This document shows positions 44,638 to 54,144 of a stretch of DNA of 64,000 nucleotides, piece by piece. Position 1 is the first letter of the stretch. The number at the start of each line of letters is the position of its first letter. This stretch comes from Planotetraspora kaengkrachanensis (GTDB lineage: Bacteria; Actinomycetota; Actinomycetes; Streptosporangiales; Streptosporangiaceae): contig NZ_BONV01000021.1 in assembly GCF_016862895.1 (NCBI RefSeq), positions 122,784 through 186,783 of the forward strand, in the 5' to 3' direction. A program made the position numbers and the translations under genes. The notes beneath the pieces were generated by a model, which saw nothing but the letters and a program-made list of their open reading frames with translations, had not been told where the DNA came from and made no database searches.

Positions 44638-46197
44638 TCAGTCCATCCGGCGCGTGGGCAGCGGGTCGCAGCGGGCGTTGAGACAGGCCCCGGTCTCCAG
44701 GTCGAACTCGAGGTTGTGACCCAGACAGCGCACCTTCCCGTCCTCGACGATGCCTCCGATGGTCAGGTCGGCTCCCGCATGCGGGCAGTAGCGCGCGATC
44801 TCATACCTCTGACCGCCGTCCTCCACGACGATGCGCTCGGACGCGTCCCGCCCGGTTTCGTACGCCTCCACGGCGTCGAGTGCCACGGCGTCGGCGAACT
44901 TGAGGAAGGTGATCAGATAGCTGTTGTGGACGTCGGGGTCACGATCGAGCTCAACCCGTAGCGAGAGGAAGAGGTCCTCCCAGCCCGCGCGCTCGGTCAG
45001 TACAGCATCCACCCATCGTCCCGCGACCTTGATCTGGTATTCCACCCGGGCTGACGGGTCGGCCTGGACCACATCGATCCCCTCGGGGGTGATGCGCACG
45101 TCCCAGAGTCCTCCGGCGTCGCCGGTGACCTCGAACCGCACGGTCATGTCAATGCGCGTCAGGAAATACGGGCTCAGCATGCCCAGTTTGGCGAAATAGG
45201 CGGCGAACCGCTCATACAGATCGCCCTCCGGCTCCGGGTGCTCGTCCTTGAAGTGGCGGACCTGTTCCGCGCGCTCCTCCGCGTACCGCGCCAGATAGTC
45301 CTCGCGGCCCGTCGAGTAATCGAACTTGGCCGAGATCGGATCGCGCGTCACGGCACAGGTGTCCAGGTCGAGGACGTCGCCCGGCCTGAAGTCCGCCCAC
45401 CGCTGCCGTGGAAGGTGCTCGCTCAGCCATGCGACCGCCGCCTCGGCGTCGATGAAGGCTCCATCCTCTTGCCGAAGCACCCAGTTGTGCTGGAAGACCT
45501 CGGGATCGAGAAAACACGGCGGCCCGGCGAACGGAACCGCGAGCTCCGGGCCCGTCGCGCGCACGAGCCGCTGGACTCCGCGGAGCTTGGCGACGCGCTT
45601 CTCCATTGCTATCCGGCGGATCTCGTCCGGAGGGTAGGCGTAGCACATCGGGTGCCAGGACGCAGCCGCCGCCTGGAGCAGCATCAAATCGATGCGCCCG
45701 CCCACAAGATGCTTGGCTCGCCTCGCCTGTTCTGCGGTGAGCATGGCGTCGTTGCAGTTGAGCACCGCCCGCCCGGCCAGGGAGAACAGCAGTGCGGCGT
45801 CGTGGTAGCGCGGTGACGGCTCAGGAATCGCCATCACCCAGGCGCCGCTCTCTCCCAGCGGATACTTCTCCCACGGCTCCAGTTCCGTGATGGGGTTCGC
45901 GCAGACGCCCGATAGCAGATCGCGGAAGATCGGCGCCGGATACCTCGGGATCAGCACGCGGGTCCGGCGCGGCAGCCGCTCTATGACGTGCGGATCGAAG
46001 TGGTCCGCGTGCTCATGGGAGATCACCAGGTAGTCGACGTCGACCAGCCGCGTCAGGTCGAGATGATCGTTCCTCGGGTACGGGAACCATGACCCGAGAA
46101 AGGCTCCGGACGGCGAGAACCAGGGATCGACGAGAACCCTGAGACCTTCCGCTTCGAGCGCCATTCCCGCGTGTCCCAGAAAAGTGATGCCAGTCAC
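44638..46197 (-). CDS. MBL-fold protein with C-terminal Rieske [2Fe-2S] domain
   Basis: A 519-residue protein. Residues 1 to about 240 are a metallo-beta-lactamase fold: ITFLGHAGMALEAEGLRVLV and VISHEHADHFDPHVIERLPR, giving the HxHxDH site at 61-66. The middle region (RITPEGIDVVQADPSARVEY, LSLRVELDRDPDVHNSYLIT) resembles a SCP2-like/alkyl-sulfatase-type domain. The C-terminal Rieske domain has Cys471, His473, Cys491 and His494 (ARYCPHAGADLTIGG, VRCLGHNLEFDLETGAC). MBL plus Rieske is the pairing seen in CMP-N-acetylneuraminate hydroxylases, but there the Rieske domain is N-terminal. GTG at 46197 has GAGGAG eight bases upstream. Function unknown; the neighbours are gene fragments. Confidence 0.8.
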   Translation of the reverse strand: MTGITFLGHAGMALEAEGLRVLVDPWFSPSGAFLGSWFPYPRNDHLDLTRLVDVDYLVISHEHADHFDPHVIERLPRRTRVLIPRYPAPIFRDLLSGVCANPITELEPWEKYPLGESGAWVMAIPEPSPRYHDAALLFSLAGRAVLNCNDAMLTAEQARRAKHLVGGRIDLMLLQAAAASWHPMCYAYPPDEIRRIAMEKRVAKLRGVQRLVRATGPELAVPFAGPPCFLDPEVFQHNWVLRQEDGAFIDAEAAVAWLSEHLPRQRWADFRPGDVLDLDTCAVTRDPISAKFDYSTGREDYLARYAEERAEQVRHFKDEHPEPEGDLYERFAAYFAKLGMLSPYFLTRIDMTVRFEVTGDAGGLWDVRITPEGIDVVQADPSARVEYQIKVAGRWVDAVLTERAGWEDLFLSLRVELDRDPDVHNSYLITFLKFADAVALDAVEAYETGRDASERIVVEDGGQRYEIARYCPHAGADLTIGGIVEDGKVRCLGHNLEFDLETGACLNARCDPLPTRRMD

Positions 46198-46228
46198 TGC
46201 CGCACTCCTCGGATCGGGCACACTGGCA

Positions 46229-46451
46229 TCACGCCGTCGCCGCCATCTTTCGCATCCACTCGCCGGCGACCTCGAGCCCGAGGCTCAGCGGTGTCGGCTC
46301 GACACCGGTGAACAGTTCGGCCGGCCGGTGCCCGCAGGCCCCCACCGTGCCCAAGGTCATCCGCATCGACTCGATCAGGCACGCCTCCACGACGTGTGCT
46401 CCCGTCCGGCGACACGATGAACCCCGCGCCACCGGTCACCAATACCGGCAC
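46229..46451 (-). pseudogene. Deletion scar: epimerase N terminus joined out of frame to a C-terminal fragment
   Basis: Reading from ATG 46451, the first codons give MPVLVTGGAGFI, the nucleotide-binding start of an NAD-dependent sugar epimerase/dehydratase. It then degenerates. From about 46394 a neighbouring frame reads VVEACLIESMRMTLGTVGAC, GHRPAELFTGVEPTPLSLGL and EVAGEWMRKMAATA before a stop, with strong coding character. So two unrelated gene ends are joined out of frame. I cannot name the second protein. This lies just upstream of the MBL-Rieske gene and belongs to the same eroded locus. Confidence 0.6.
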
Positions 46452-46611
46452 GTTTCCCCCTGCTCACGGCGTAGCGTTGCGCCGCATCATCCTTGTCCAA
46501 GCACCGCCGACCACGACTCGATGGCCGCTTCGATTGGCGTACGCTGCCGGAATTCAGGACTGTCGTTTGCCGTAGTCCACGGGCCTGCTTGCGGAGAAAC
46601 GCACAAAAGGC

Positions 46612-46631
46612 ATCAATTACACAGAATTGAT
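46612..46631 (-). terminator. Hairpin after the 19-residue ORF
   Basis: ATCAATT and AATTGAT form a perfect 7-bp stem with a 6-base loop, five bases after the stop of the 46636 ORF on the minus strand. Three bases further on comes TTTT. The stem is AT-rich and weak, but the position suits a terminator for that short ORF. Confidence 0.4.
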
Positions 46632-46635
46632 AAAT

Positions 46636-46695
46636 TCAAACAGAAACTCCGACGTTCCCGACTCGGACTTCGAAGATCTTTTTGATGTCTGCCAT
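46636..46695 (-). CDS. Candidate 19-residue peptide gene
   Basis: The peptide is MADIKKIFEVRVGNVGVSV. It has an AAGGG ribosome-binding site eight bases before ATG 46695, ordinary codon use for the locus and a hairpin after its stop. The E-x-R-x-G pattern (FEVRVGNV) resembles PqqA-like precursor peptides, a loose likeness only. The adjacent frame, after the stop, reads FEFINSV to a stop, so a one-base shift would extend it by seven residues; it may be a damaged longer peptide. It lies in the eroded locus, divergent from the LuxR-type regulator. Also possibly chance. Confidence 0.35.
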   Translation of the reverse strand: MADIKKIFEVRVGNVGVSV

Positions 46696-46776
46696 CGCGG
46701 CACCCTTATCCCGGCAGCGGATCTGCAGGACGTCAGGCAGGCGGATTCCGTCGGAGCCACGTGACATACTCGCGAC

Positions 46777-49647
46777 GTGATGGCGAGAACGGGGCGAACG
46801 GCTCTGATCGGGCGTTCCGCGGAACTCGACCAGTTGACGGGTGTGCTCGACGCCGCCGCCGACGGGCTCGCCGGGGTCGCGCTCGTGGGCGGCGACGCGG
46901 GGATCGGCAAGACACGGCTCATCGCCGAGCTGTGTGAACGCGCCCGCCAGCGTGGTTTCGTCTCGCTCGTCGGCCAGTGCGCGGAGCTCGGCGACGCGTT
47001 GCCGTACCTGCCGCTGGCGGACGCGCTCCGCGGTGCCGCGGCCGAGCCGGACGGCCCGGCCGCGCGGGCGATCAGGGCAAGGCCCGTCCTCGAGCGCCTC
47101 CTGCCGGGCGGCGACGCCGGCTCCGCCGACCTGACGACGGGCGCCCTGGCCCAGCAACGCCTGTTCGGCTCGGTGCTCGACCTGCTGGGCGAGGTCGCCG
47201 CCGAGCGGCCGGTCCTGTTCGTGTTCGAGGACCTGCACTGGGCCGACCGCTCCACCCGCGACCTGCTGGTCTTCCTCACCCGCATGCTGCAGCGCGAACG
47301 CGTCTGCCTGGTCGGGACCTACCGGAGCGACGACCTGCACCGGCGTCATCCGCTGCGCCCGGTGCTCGTCCAGCTCCAGCGCCTGCCGCTGGTCACGTCC
47401 GTCGAGCTGCGCCCGCTCGGGAACGACGCCATGGCCGAATACCTGCTCGCCCTCGACGAGACCGACGTCGGCGTGATCGGCGGCGTGGTGGAGCGGGCCG
47501 GCGGCAACCCCTTCTTCGCCGAGGAGCTGCTGGCCGCCTCGGCCGACCACACCAGCCTCCCCGGCACGCTGTCCGATCTCCTGCTGGCCCGCGTGGAGTC
47601 GCTGCCCGACACGGCGGGCCAGGTGCTCAGGGTCGCCGCCGTAGCGGGCCGCGGGGTCGGCCACGACCTGCTCCGCGACGCCACGGGCCTGGACGACCTG
47701 CCGCTCGAGGAGGCGTTGCGCGAGATCGTCTCCCGCGGGCTGCTGACGGCCAGCAGGGACGGCTACGCGTTCCGCCACGCCCTGCTCCAGGAGGCCGTGT
47801 ACGACGATCTGCTCCCCGGTGAGCGGACCCGGCTGCACGCCACGTTCGCCGAGCTGCTGACCAGGCGAGGGGACTCGCCTGCCGAGCTGGCCCACCACCA
47901 CCTGGCGAGCCACGACCTTCCCGGCGCCCTCAGGTCGTCGGTCGAGGCGGCCCGCCTGGCGGCCGAGCTGGGCGCTCCCGCCGAGGCGCACCGGCATTTC
48001 GAGCGGGCCCTCGAACTGTGGGACAAAGTGGCCGGCGCGGAGGACCTCGCCGGTGAGACGAGGTCCAGGCTCGCGCTGGACAGCGCCGCGGCCGCCGCCG
48101 CGAGCGGCGAGTACCGGAGGGCGATCTCCCAGCTCCAGCGGTTGCGCCGGCTGGCCGACGATCCGCTCCTCATCGCCGAGACCGACGAGCGGATCGCCTA
48201 CTACCGCATCGACTCCGACGACGTGATGCCGGAGCTGGCGGAGACGGCCAGCGAGGCGGTGGAGCTGGCGCCGGAGAGCCCGCTGCTGGCCCGTGCCCTC
48301 GCCACCTACGCCCGTGTCCTGTGGCGGGCCTACCGGGTCGACGAGGCGATCGCCACCGCGACCCGGGCGCTGGAGGTCGCCCGGGGGACCTCGGCCCGCG
48401 ACGCCGAGACGAGCGCGCTGGTCACCCTGGCCGTCATCGAGGAGACGACGGCGACGGCGGCGCGCGCGGCCGAACTGCTGGCCGACGCCACCCGGCAGAC
48501 GTCCGGCGACCTGTCGATCGACCTGCGCGCGCGCTTCACCGAGGCGCGCGTGCAGTACGAGCAGGGCCGGCTCGACGTGGCGGCCGAGTCCGCGGCGCGC
48601 GGCGTGCGGCTGGCCCGCGAGAACGGCCTCATCTGGAGCAGTTACGGGACCGATCTGCGGTTCCTCCAGTACCTGGTGCACTTCGCCGACGGGAACTGGG
48701 ACGCGGCCGAACGGCTGGCGGGCGACTTCGGCATCCGGGTGGGCACGAGGGCGGAGGCGGTCCTGTCGTCCTTCGCCCTTTTCGTCGAGGTCGCCAGGGG
48801 CCGGTCGGCGGCCGCCGAGCGGCTGAGGTGGCTCGCCGGCTTCTGGTCCGACGAGCTCGTCAGCTACATGAGCCGCTGCCTCGCGGCCGAACAGGCGCTG
48901 TGGCGGGGCGACCCGGAGGCCGCGCTCGAGCACGTCACCGCGATCCTGGACGTCATCGAGCCGTTCGACCCCGGGCTCATCCGGGTCGCGGCGACCGGCC
49001 TGTGGGCCCTCGCCGACCGGCGTGCGGACGCCGATCGCTCCTTGGCCGACGACCTGGTCGAGCGTGCCCGCTGGGCGGCCGCCAACAGCCCTTCCGGCCC
49101 CCGGGCCGAGATCGGCCCGGAAGGCCGCGCCTGGCTGGCGCGGGCGGAGGCCGAGTGGCACCGCGTCAGGGGCACGGCGGATCCGGCCGTCTGGCGCGGG
49201 GCCACCGAGGCGTTCGGATTCGGCTTCGTCTACGAGGAGGCCAGGTCCAGATGGCGGCTGGCCGAGGCCCTGCTCGAGGCGGGAGAGCGGGAGGCCGCGC
49301 AGGCCGAATGGTCCGCGGCGTCGGAGGTGGCCGACCGGCTGCGGGCCGAGCCGTTCCGGGGGGCCCTGGCCGAGCTGGGCCGCCGTGCCCGCTTCGCCGG
49401 CGTCGATCCTGAAGCGGAGGGTCCGCTGGCGACGCTGACCGGCCGGGAACGCGAGGTCCTCGCCCATGTCTCGGCAGGGCTGGCGAACAGGGAGATCGGT
49501 GAAATCCTGTTCATCTCGCAGAAGACGGTCAGCGTGCACGTGTCCAACATCCTCGCCAAGCTCGGCGTGACCAGCCGGACGCAGGCCGCCGCGGTCGCCC
49601 ACCGTGCCGGGATGGCCAACGACGCGGGCGCCGGAAATACTGTGTAA
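46777..49647 (+). CDS. Large LuxR-family ATPase regulator (LAL/MalT-like)
   Basis: A 956-residue regulator. The N-terminal ATPase has Walker A in LVGGDAGIGKTRLIAELCER and Walker B in VLFVFEDLHWADRSTRDLLV; a winged-helix and TPR-rich central region (residues 350-880) would sense the signal. The C-terminal LuxR helix-turn-helix is LTGREREVLAHVSAGLANRE followed by IGEILFISQKTVSVHVSNIL. LAL regulators usually activate a nearby pathway gene, and the aldehyde dehydrogenase 38 bp downstream in the same direction is the obvious candidate. Start GTG 46777 or ATG 46780. The ligand is unknown. Confidence 0.9.
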   Translation: MMARTGRTALIGRSAELDQLTGVLDAAADGLAGVALVGGDAGIGKTRLIAELCERARQRGFVSLVGQCAELGDALPYLPLADALRGAAAEPDGPAARAIRARPVLERLLPGGDAGSADLTTGALAQQRLFGSVLDLLGEVAAERPVLFVFEDLHWADRSTRDLLVFLTRMLQRERVCLVGTYRSDDLHRRHPLRPVLVQLQRLPLVTSVELRPLGNDAMAEYLLALDETDVGVIGGVVERAGGNPFFAEELLAASADHTSLPGTLSDLLLARVESLPDTAGQVLRVAAVAGRGVGHDLLRDATGLDDLPLEEALREIVSRGLLTASRDGYAFRHALLQEAVYDDLLPGERTRLHATFAELLTRRGDSPAELAHHHLASHDLPGALRSSVEAARLAAELGAPAEAHRHFERALELWDKVAGAEDLAGETRSRLALDSAAAAAASGEYRRAISQLQRLRRLADDPLLIAETDERIAYYRIDSDDVMPELAETASEAVELAPESPLLARALATYARVLWRAYRVDEAIATATRALEVARGTSARDAETSALVTLAVIEETTATAARAAELLADATRQTSGDLSIDLRARFTEARVQYEQGRLDVAAESAARGVRLARENGLIWSSYGTDLRFLQYLVHFADGNWDAAERLAGDFGIRVGTRAEAVLSSFALFVEVARGRSAAAERLRWLAGFWSDELVSYMSRCLAAEQALWRGDPEAALEHVTAILDVIEPFDPGLIRVAATGLWALADRRADADRSLADDLVERARWAAANSPSGPRAEIGPEGRAWLARAEAEWHRVRGTADPAVWRGATEAFGFGFVYEEARSRWRLAEALLEAGEREAAQAEWSAASEVADRLRAEPFRGALAELGRRARFAGVDPEAEGPLATLTGREREVLAHVSAGLANREIGEILFISQKTVSVHVSNILAKLGVTSRTQAAAVAHRAGMANDAGAGNTV

Positions 49648-49685
49648 CCAGGACTCCAGGCAGGAAATCATTCCGGAGGTCAACG

Positions 49686-51191
49686 GTGACTCTGCAGATC
49701 GTTTCCGTCATCGGCGGCAAGGACGGCCCGGCGGGCACGCCGTACGCGTCGGTCAACCCGGCACGGCCGGCGGAGACGGTCGCGACCGTCCAGCTGGCCG
49801 GCGCGGACGGGTTCGCCGACGCCTGCCGTACGGCCGCCGCGGCTCAGCGGGAGTGGGCCGCCGTCCCCGCGCCCGTCCGCGGCCGGGTGATCGCGTCGAT
49901 CGGGCGGCTCGTCGAGGCCAACACCGAGACGCTCGCGCGGCTGGTCACCCAGGAGATCGGCAAGCCGTACGCCGAGGCGCTGGGCGAGGTCCGCGAGATC
50001 GTCGACACCTGCGACTTCTTCCTCGGAGAGGGCCGCCGCCTCTACGGCCAGACGGTCCCGTCGGAGATGCCGGACAAGAGCCTGTTCACCTTCCGCGTGC
50101 CCGTCGGCGTCGCCGCGGTCATCACTGCGGGGAACTTCCCTGTGGCCGTCCCGTCGTGGTACCTCGTTCCGGCCCTGCTGTGCGGCAACGCCGTGGTCTG
50201 GAAGCCCGCCGAGTACGCCGCGGCCTCCGCGCACGCCCTCTACCGGCTCTTCACCGCGGCGGGCCTGCCCGACGGCGTGCTCAACATCGTCTTCGCCGAC
50301 GGGGCCGGCACCTACGAGGGACTCGACAGGGCGCTCGGCGAGGGCACCGTCAACAAGGTGGGATTCACGGGGTCGACCGCCGTCGGACGGGCCGTCGGCG
50401 AGCTGTGCGGCCGCCACCTCCAGTCCCCCTGCCTCGAACTGGGCGGCAAGAACCCCATGGTCGTCATGCCCGACGCCGACCTCGACCTCGCCGTCGAGGG
50501 CGCCCTGTTCGCCGGGTTCGGCACGGCGGGCCAGCGGTGCACGTCCCTCGGCACGGTGATCGCCCACGAGGACGTCCATGCCGAGTTCGTGGCCCGGTTC
50601 GCCGCCGCCGTGCGGTCCGCGAAGATCGGCGACCCCAACGGCGACGTGCTGTACGGCCCGATGCTCGACCACAAGTTCGCGGAGCGGTACGAGGAGTACC
50701 TGACCTGGATCCAGCCGCACCACACCGTGCTGCCCGGCCCGACGGGCCGGATGGAGGGTGAGGGCCTCTTCTACCACCCGGTGATCGTCGACGGCGTCCG
50801 CGCCGACGACCGGCTCTTCCTTGAGGAGACGTTCGGCCCGATCGTGGGCGTGACGACCTTCTCCACGATGGACGAGGCGATCGAGCTGGCCAACAGGCCC
50901 GGCTACGGGTTGTCGTCGTCGATCTACACGACCGACCCGCAGGCGGTCTTCCGCTTCCGGTCCGGCGTCTCGGCGGGCATGGTCAGCGTGAACAACTCGA
51001 CGTCGGGCGCGGAGGCCCACCTGCCGTTCGGCGGAAACGGCAAGTCGGGCAACGGCAGCCGGCAGAGCGGCATGTGGGTGCTCGACCAGTTCACCCGGTG
51101 GCAATCGATGAACTGGGACTACTCGGGCCGGCTGCAGAAGGCCCAGATGGACGTGACCGAGATCACGCCCGATCTGGGCTTCCGCCTCTGA
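49686..51191 (+). CDS. NAD(P)-dependent aldehyde dehydrogenase
   Basis: A 501-residue aldehyde dehydrogenase of full length. The oxyanion Asn is in AVITAGNFPVAVPSWYLVPA, the general base Glu in CLELGGKNPMVVMPDADLD, and the nucleophile Cys in FGTAGQRCTSLG. GTG at 49686 has GGAGGTCAAC just ahead. Blocks such as VNPARPAETVATV and the NNSTSGAEAHLPFGG near the C terminus resemble ALDH7-like semialdehyde or piperideine-6-carboxylate dehydrogenases, a loose match. It follows the LAL regulator by 38 bp and may share its transcript. The stop codon directly abuts the end of the convergent FtsH-like gene. Confidence 0.9.
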   Translation: MTLQIVSVIGGKDGPAGTPYASVNPARPAETVATVQLAGADGFADACRTAAAAQREWAAVPAPVRGRVIASIGRLVEANTETLARLVTQEIGKPYAEALGEVREIVDTCDFFLGEGRRLYGQTVPSEMPDKSLFTFRVPVGVAAVITAGNFPVAVPSWYLVPALLCGNAVVWKPAEYAAASAHALYRLFTAAGLPDGVLNIVFADGAGTYEGLDRALGEGTVNKVGFTGSTAVGRAVGELCGRHLQSPCLELGGKNPMVVMPDADLDLAVEGALFAGFGTAGQRCTSLGTVIAHEDVHAEFVARFAAAVRSAKIGDPNGDVLYGPMLDHKFAERYEEYLTWIQPHHTVLPGPTGRMEGEGLFYHPVIVDGVRADDRLFLEETFGPIVGVTTFSTMDEAIELANRPGYGLSSSIYTTDPQAVFRFRSGVSAGMVSVNNSTSGAEAHLPFGGNGKSGNGSRQSGMWVLDQFTRWQSMNWDYSGRLQKAQMDVTEITPDLGFRL

Positions 51192-54131
51192 TCAACCGTT
51201 GTCGGGGCCTCGGCGGCCGTCGTAGCCGAGCAGCCGCATCGCCACCTCGGGATCCATGGCCGCGGCGAGCAGCTGGGCACGCTCGGCCGCGAGGTCCCGC
51301 GCCTGCTCCGCCCGTCTGCGTTCCGCCTTGTGCCGGTGGATCGCCGCGGCCGCGACGGCGATGCCGACGATCAGCGCGACGACGGCGGCGACGAGCACCA
51401 GCACCGTGGTCCTGGACAGCGTTCCTGGGGCGGCGACCGTCTGCGGCTGCCCGCCGCCGAGCAACGCCACCCCGGCCAGGACGATGAGCACCAGGACCAC
51501 GAGCCCGCCCACGAAAGCCCACAGCACTCCGGACGACTTCTCCCGGGCGGCGGGCGCGGCGGGCGGCGGCATGGCGGGACCGGCCGGAGACGGCCCGCCG
51601 TTCCAGGGGGCGAAGTCCGGCTGGATCACGAACCCCGTGGAGCCGGCGTTCGGCGGGGCGAACACCGCGGGCTGCGCGCCGCTCACCGGCGCCACCGCGG
51701 TCGACGTGGTCACCGCGGCCGGCTCCAGCGCCAGGACCCGGCTTCCCGCCGTGACCGGCAGTTCGACCTCGACATGGCTGTGGGTGCGGTGGGCCTCCGC
51801 GGCGGCGACGTGGTAGGCCTCGATCTCGTCGTAGAACGAGTCGGAGCCGTACACGCTGCCGTCGATGAGCGGGCCGCGCGTGCCCTCGATGACCGCGACG
51901 ACGTCCTCGCCGTCGAGCGTCTTGTGCGTCTCCAGGGCGTGGGCGACGGACAGCACCGCGCGCCGGTTCTCCCGCAACAGCGCCTCGGTCCTGGCCAGGA
52001 GCCGGACGAGGTTGTGCTCGATGCGCTCGCCCAGCATGTCCGGCACCATGTCCTCGCGCCGCGAGGACGGCTCGTTCCCGGAGCCCGCCCCGCCCTCTCC
52101 GGTCTTGGGCTTCTGCACCGGCTTGCCCGCCATGATCTGGAGCTCCTGCAGCGCGGGCAGCGACGAGACTCCGACGCCCATGCCCCAGTAGGACTCCATG
52201 AGCCCGGTGACGTAGGTCGCGGAGGTCAGGTCGCCGGAGACGCCCGAGGAGTTGTCGTCGGAGAAGAACATGCGCTCACCGGCGAGGGACGCCAGGGAGA
52301 CCATGACGTCCGCCTCGTACTCCGAGCGCCACCCCGTGAACTGGTCCTCCGGCTTGATGCTGGAGACCATGCCCAGGTAGTCGGCGCCCTTCTCGATGGT
52401 GGCGAGGTCGATCTCGAGGTGGTGCCGCGTCCGGTAGGCCACCACCGCGTGGCACGCCTCGTGGACCGCCACCGCGTGCCGTTCGCGCTCGATGTACTCG
52501 ACGTTCTCGGGCGGGCCGAGCTGCTTGAGCCGCTTGGCGCGCACGACGTCCGACCACTGGATGACCTCGCGGCCGTCCCGGATCGCGTTGATCAGGGACT
52601 CGTTGACCAGGTCCTTGATCGTCGCGCCCGTGGCGTACGGCGTGATGGTGGCCAGCTTGTCGATCTGGGCCTCGGTGAGCTCGTGCTGGACCTTGTCGAA
52701 GTATCCCTCGTAGGTGCGGATGCGCCCGGCCTTCGACGGATAGCCCACCTTGTAGATGCGGTCGATGCGGCCGGGCCGCAGCAGCGCCTCGTCGAGGGCG
52801 TTGGGCATGTTGGTGGCCATCATGACGAGGATCCGGTACTTGGGCGGCGGCTTGGGACGCATGCCCAGCAGCCTCCGGACGTGCCGGTTGACGATTCCCC
52901 GCGGCTTCTTCAGACCGGACAGCTCGGTCAGCAGCGCCTGGAGGGTCCCCGGGTCGCCTCCCCCGCCGCCCATCATGTTCCCGCCCATGAAGAACCGGCT
53001 GCGCGCGGCCGGCCGCCCTTCGTCCTGCAGTCCGTTCATCGACTGCCGCGCGATCATCGAGCGGACGTCCTCCGACAGGTAGGAGAAGCCGTGGCAGCCG
53101 GCGTGCGCGGCGCCCGCGGTGAACCGGCCCTGTCCCTGGGGGCCCTGCTGGGCGAGACTGCCGCGCCGACCGAGGGAGTCGGCCTCGTCGAAGAAGACGA
53201 TGACCCCGCCGTACCGCAGGGCGAGCTTGCGCAGCTTCCTGAACAGCGACTTCACCTTCAGGATGCCGATGCCCATGAACATGTTGACGAACGCGCCCGG
53301 GTCGACGAAGACGTACGGCTTGCCGGTCTCGCCCGCCACGGCCTCGGCCATGAGGGTCTTGCCGGTTCCCGGCGGCCCCCACAGGAGCAGGCCGCTCGGC
53401 ACGTAGCCGCCCTTCTCCTCGATGGCGTCCGGCCGCTCCAGGAAGACGATGTTCTCCTTGACCCGCTCGACGACGTGGTCCTGGCCCCAGACGTCGGTGA
53501 ACCGGGTCTTGATGTCGTCGGGGAAGTAGGTCTCGACGCCGCCGCGCGACAACAGCCAGAACAGGCCGATGAACTGGAAGGCGATGAAGAAGAACGCGAA
53601 GGCCAGTTGCGCGGCGTACGGCAGGGCCTGCCAGAGCAGCTGCGGCGCCTTGAACAGCGCCAGCACGGGCGAGGTGTCGAGGACGGCCGCGAGGATCAGC
53701 GCGAGGACCGCGATCCAGAACAGCCACTTGAGCAGCCGCGCCATGCGGAAGCGGTTCCAGTCGCTGAAGCGCCTCTTGCTCCAGCGGTCGGAGCCGCCGA
53801 AGACCTTGTGGGTCCAGAACCGGTGATAACCGGCCGACCGTTCGCTGATCAGGAAGTGCGTCTGGCGGACGACCTCGAGCCCCATCAGGACGAAGATCCA
53901 CGGCCTCTCCCTGGCCGTCACCACCAGGGCGTCGGAGAACGACATGATGCCCTCGAAGGACACCACGTTGTACCAGACGAGGACCAGGTAGATGATCGCG
54001 AAGATCATCAGGAACTTGGCCCGGTCCCACAGGGAGATCTTCTTACGGGTCTTGGGGTCCCTGTCGTCGGGTCCCGAGCCGGGCGGGCGCAGCCCCTCCG
54101 GGTGGACGTGCGGCGGTGGCGCCGTGTTCAT
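51192..54131 (-). CDS. FtsH-like membrane AAA+ metalloprotease with extra insertion and C-terminal helices
   Basis: A 979-residue protein. Three N-terminal hydrophobic segments (residues 38-58, 134-152 and 170-195) precede an AAA+ domain: Walker [19 protein letters not shown] at 251-268 and Walker [16 protein letters not shown] at 310-324. A Gly/Met-rich insertion of about 70 residues (325-395) follows, absent from standard Fts[21 protein letters not shown] is the second region of homology. The protease site is HEACH at 557-561, with the third zinc ligand likely the Asp of [14 protein letters not shown]. After a disordered Pro-rich stretch come two further helices near 880-940, so the C terminus is again membrane-bound. 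The lipoprotein gene upstream ends 13 bp away. Confidence 0.88.
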   Translation of the reverse strand: MNTAPPPHVHPEGLRPPGSGPDDRDPKTRKKISLWDRAKFLMIFAIIYLVLVWYNVVSFEGIMSFSDALVVTARERPWIFVLMGLEVVRQTHFLISERSAGYHRFWTHKVFGGSDRWSKRRFSDWNRFRMARLLKWLFWIAVLALILAAVLDTSPVLALFKAPQLLWQALPYAAQLAFAFFFIAFQFIGLFWLLSRGGVETYFPDDIKTRFTDVWGQDHVVERVKENIVFLERPDAIEEKGGYVPSGLLLWGPPGTGKTLMAEAVAGETGKPYVFVDPGAFVNMFMGIGILKVKSLFRKLRKLALRYGGVIVFFDEADSLGRRGSLAQQGPQGQGRFTAGAAHAGCHGFSYLSEDVRSMIARQSMNGLQDEGRPAARSRFFMGGNMMGGGGGDPGTLQALLTELSGLKKPRGIVNRHVRRLLGMRPKPPPKYRILVMMATNMPNALDEALLRPGRIDRIYKVGYPSKAGRIRTYEGYFDKVQHELTEAQIDKLATITPYATGATIKDLVNESLINAIRDGREVIQWSDVVRAKRLKQLGPPENVEYIERERHAVAVHEACHAVVAYRTRHHLEIDLATIEKGADYLGMVSSIKPEDQFTGWRSEYEADVMVSLASLAGERMFFSDDNSSGVSGDLTSATYVTGLMESYWGMGVGVSSLPALQELQIMAGKPVQKPKTGEGGAGSGNEPSSRREDMVPDMLGERIEHNLVRLLARTEALLRENRRAVLSVAHALETHKTLDGEDVVAVIEGTRGPLIDGSVYGSDSFYDEIEAYHVAAAEAHRTHSHVEVELPVTAGSRVLALEPAAVTTSTAVAPVSGAQPAVFAPPNAGSTGFVIQPDFAPWNGGPSPAGPAMPPPAAPAAREKSSGVLWAFVGGLVVLVLIVLAGVALLGGGQPQTVAAPGTLSRTTVLVLVAAVVALIVGIAVAAAAIHRHKAERRRAEQARDLAAERAQLLAAAMDPEVAMRLLGYDGRRGPDNG

Positions 54132-54144
54132 ATGAGGGGCTCCT

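Noticed and set aside
46194..46451. Intact small sugar epimerase
   Set aside because: Only the first 12 residues match; the rest is out of frame and too short for the fold.
46636..49683. A 1015-residue minus-strand frame
   Set aside because: It is antisense to the LuxR-type regulator; only its last 19 codons have independent support and are listed as a separate candidate.
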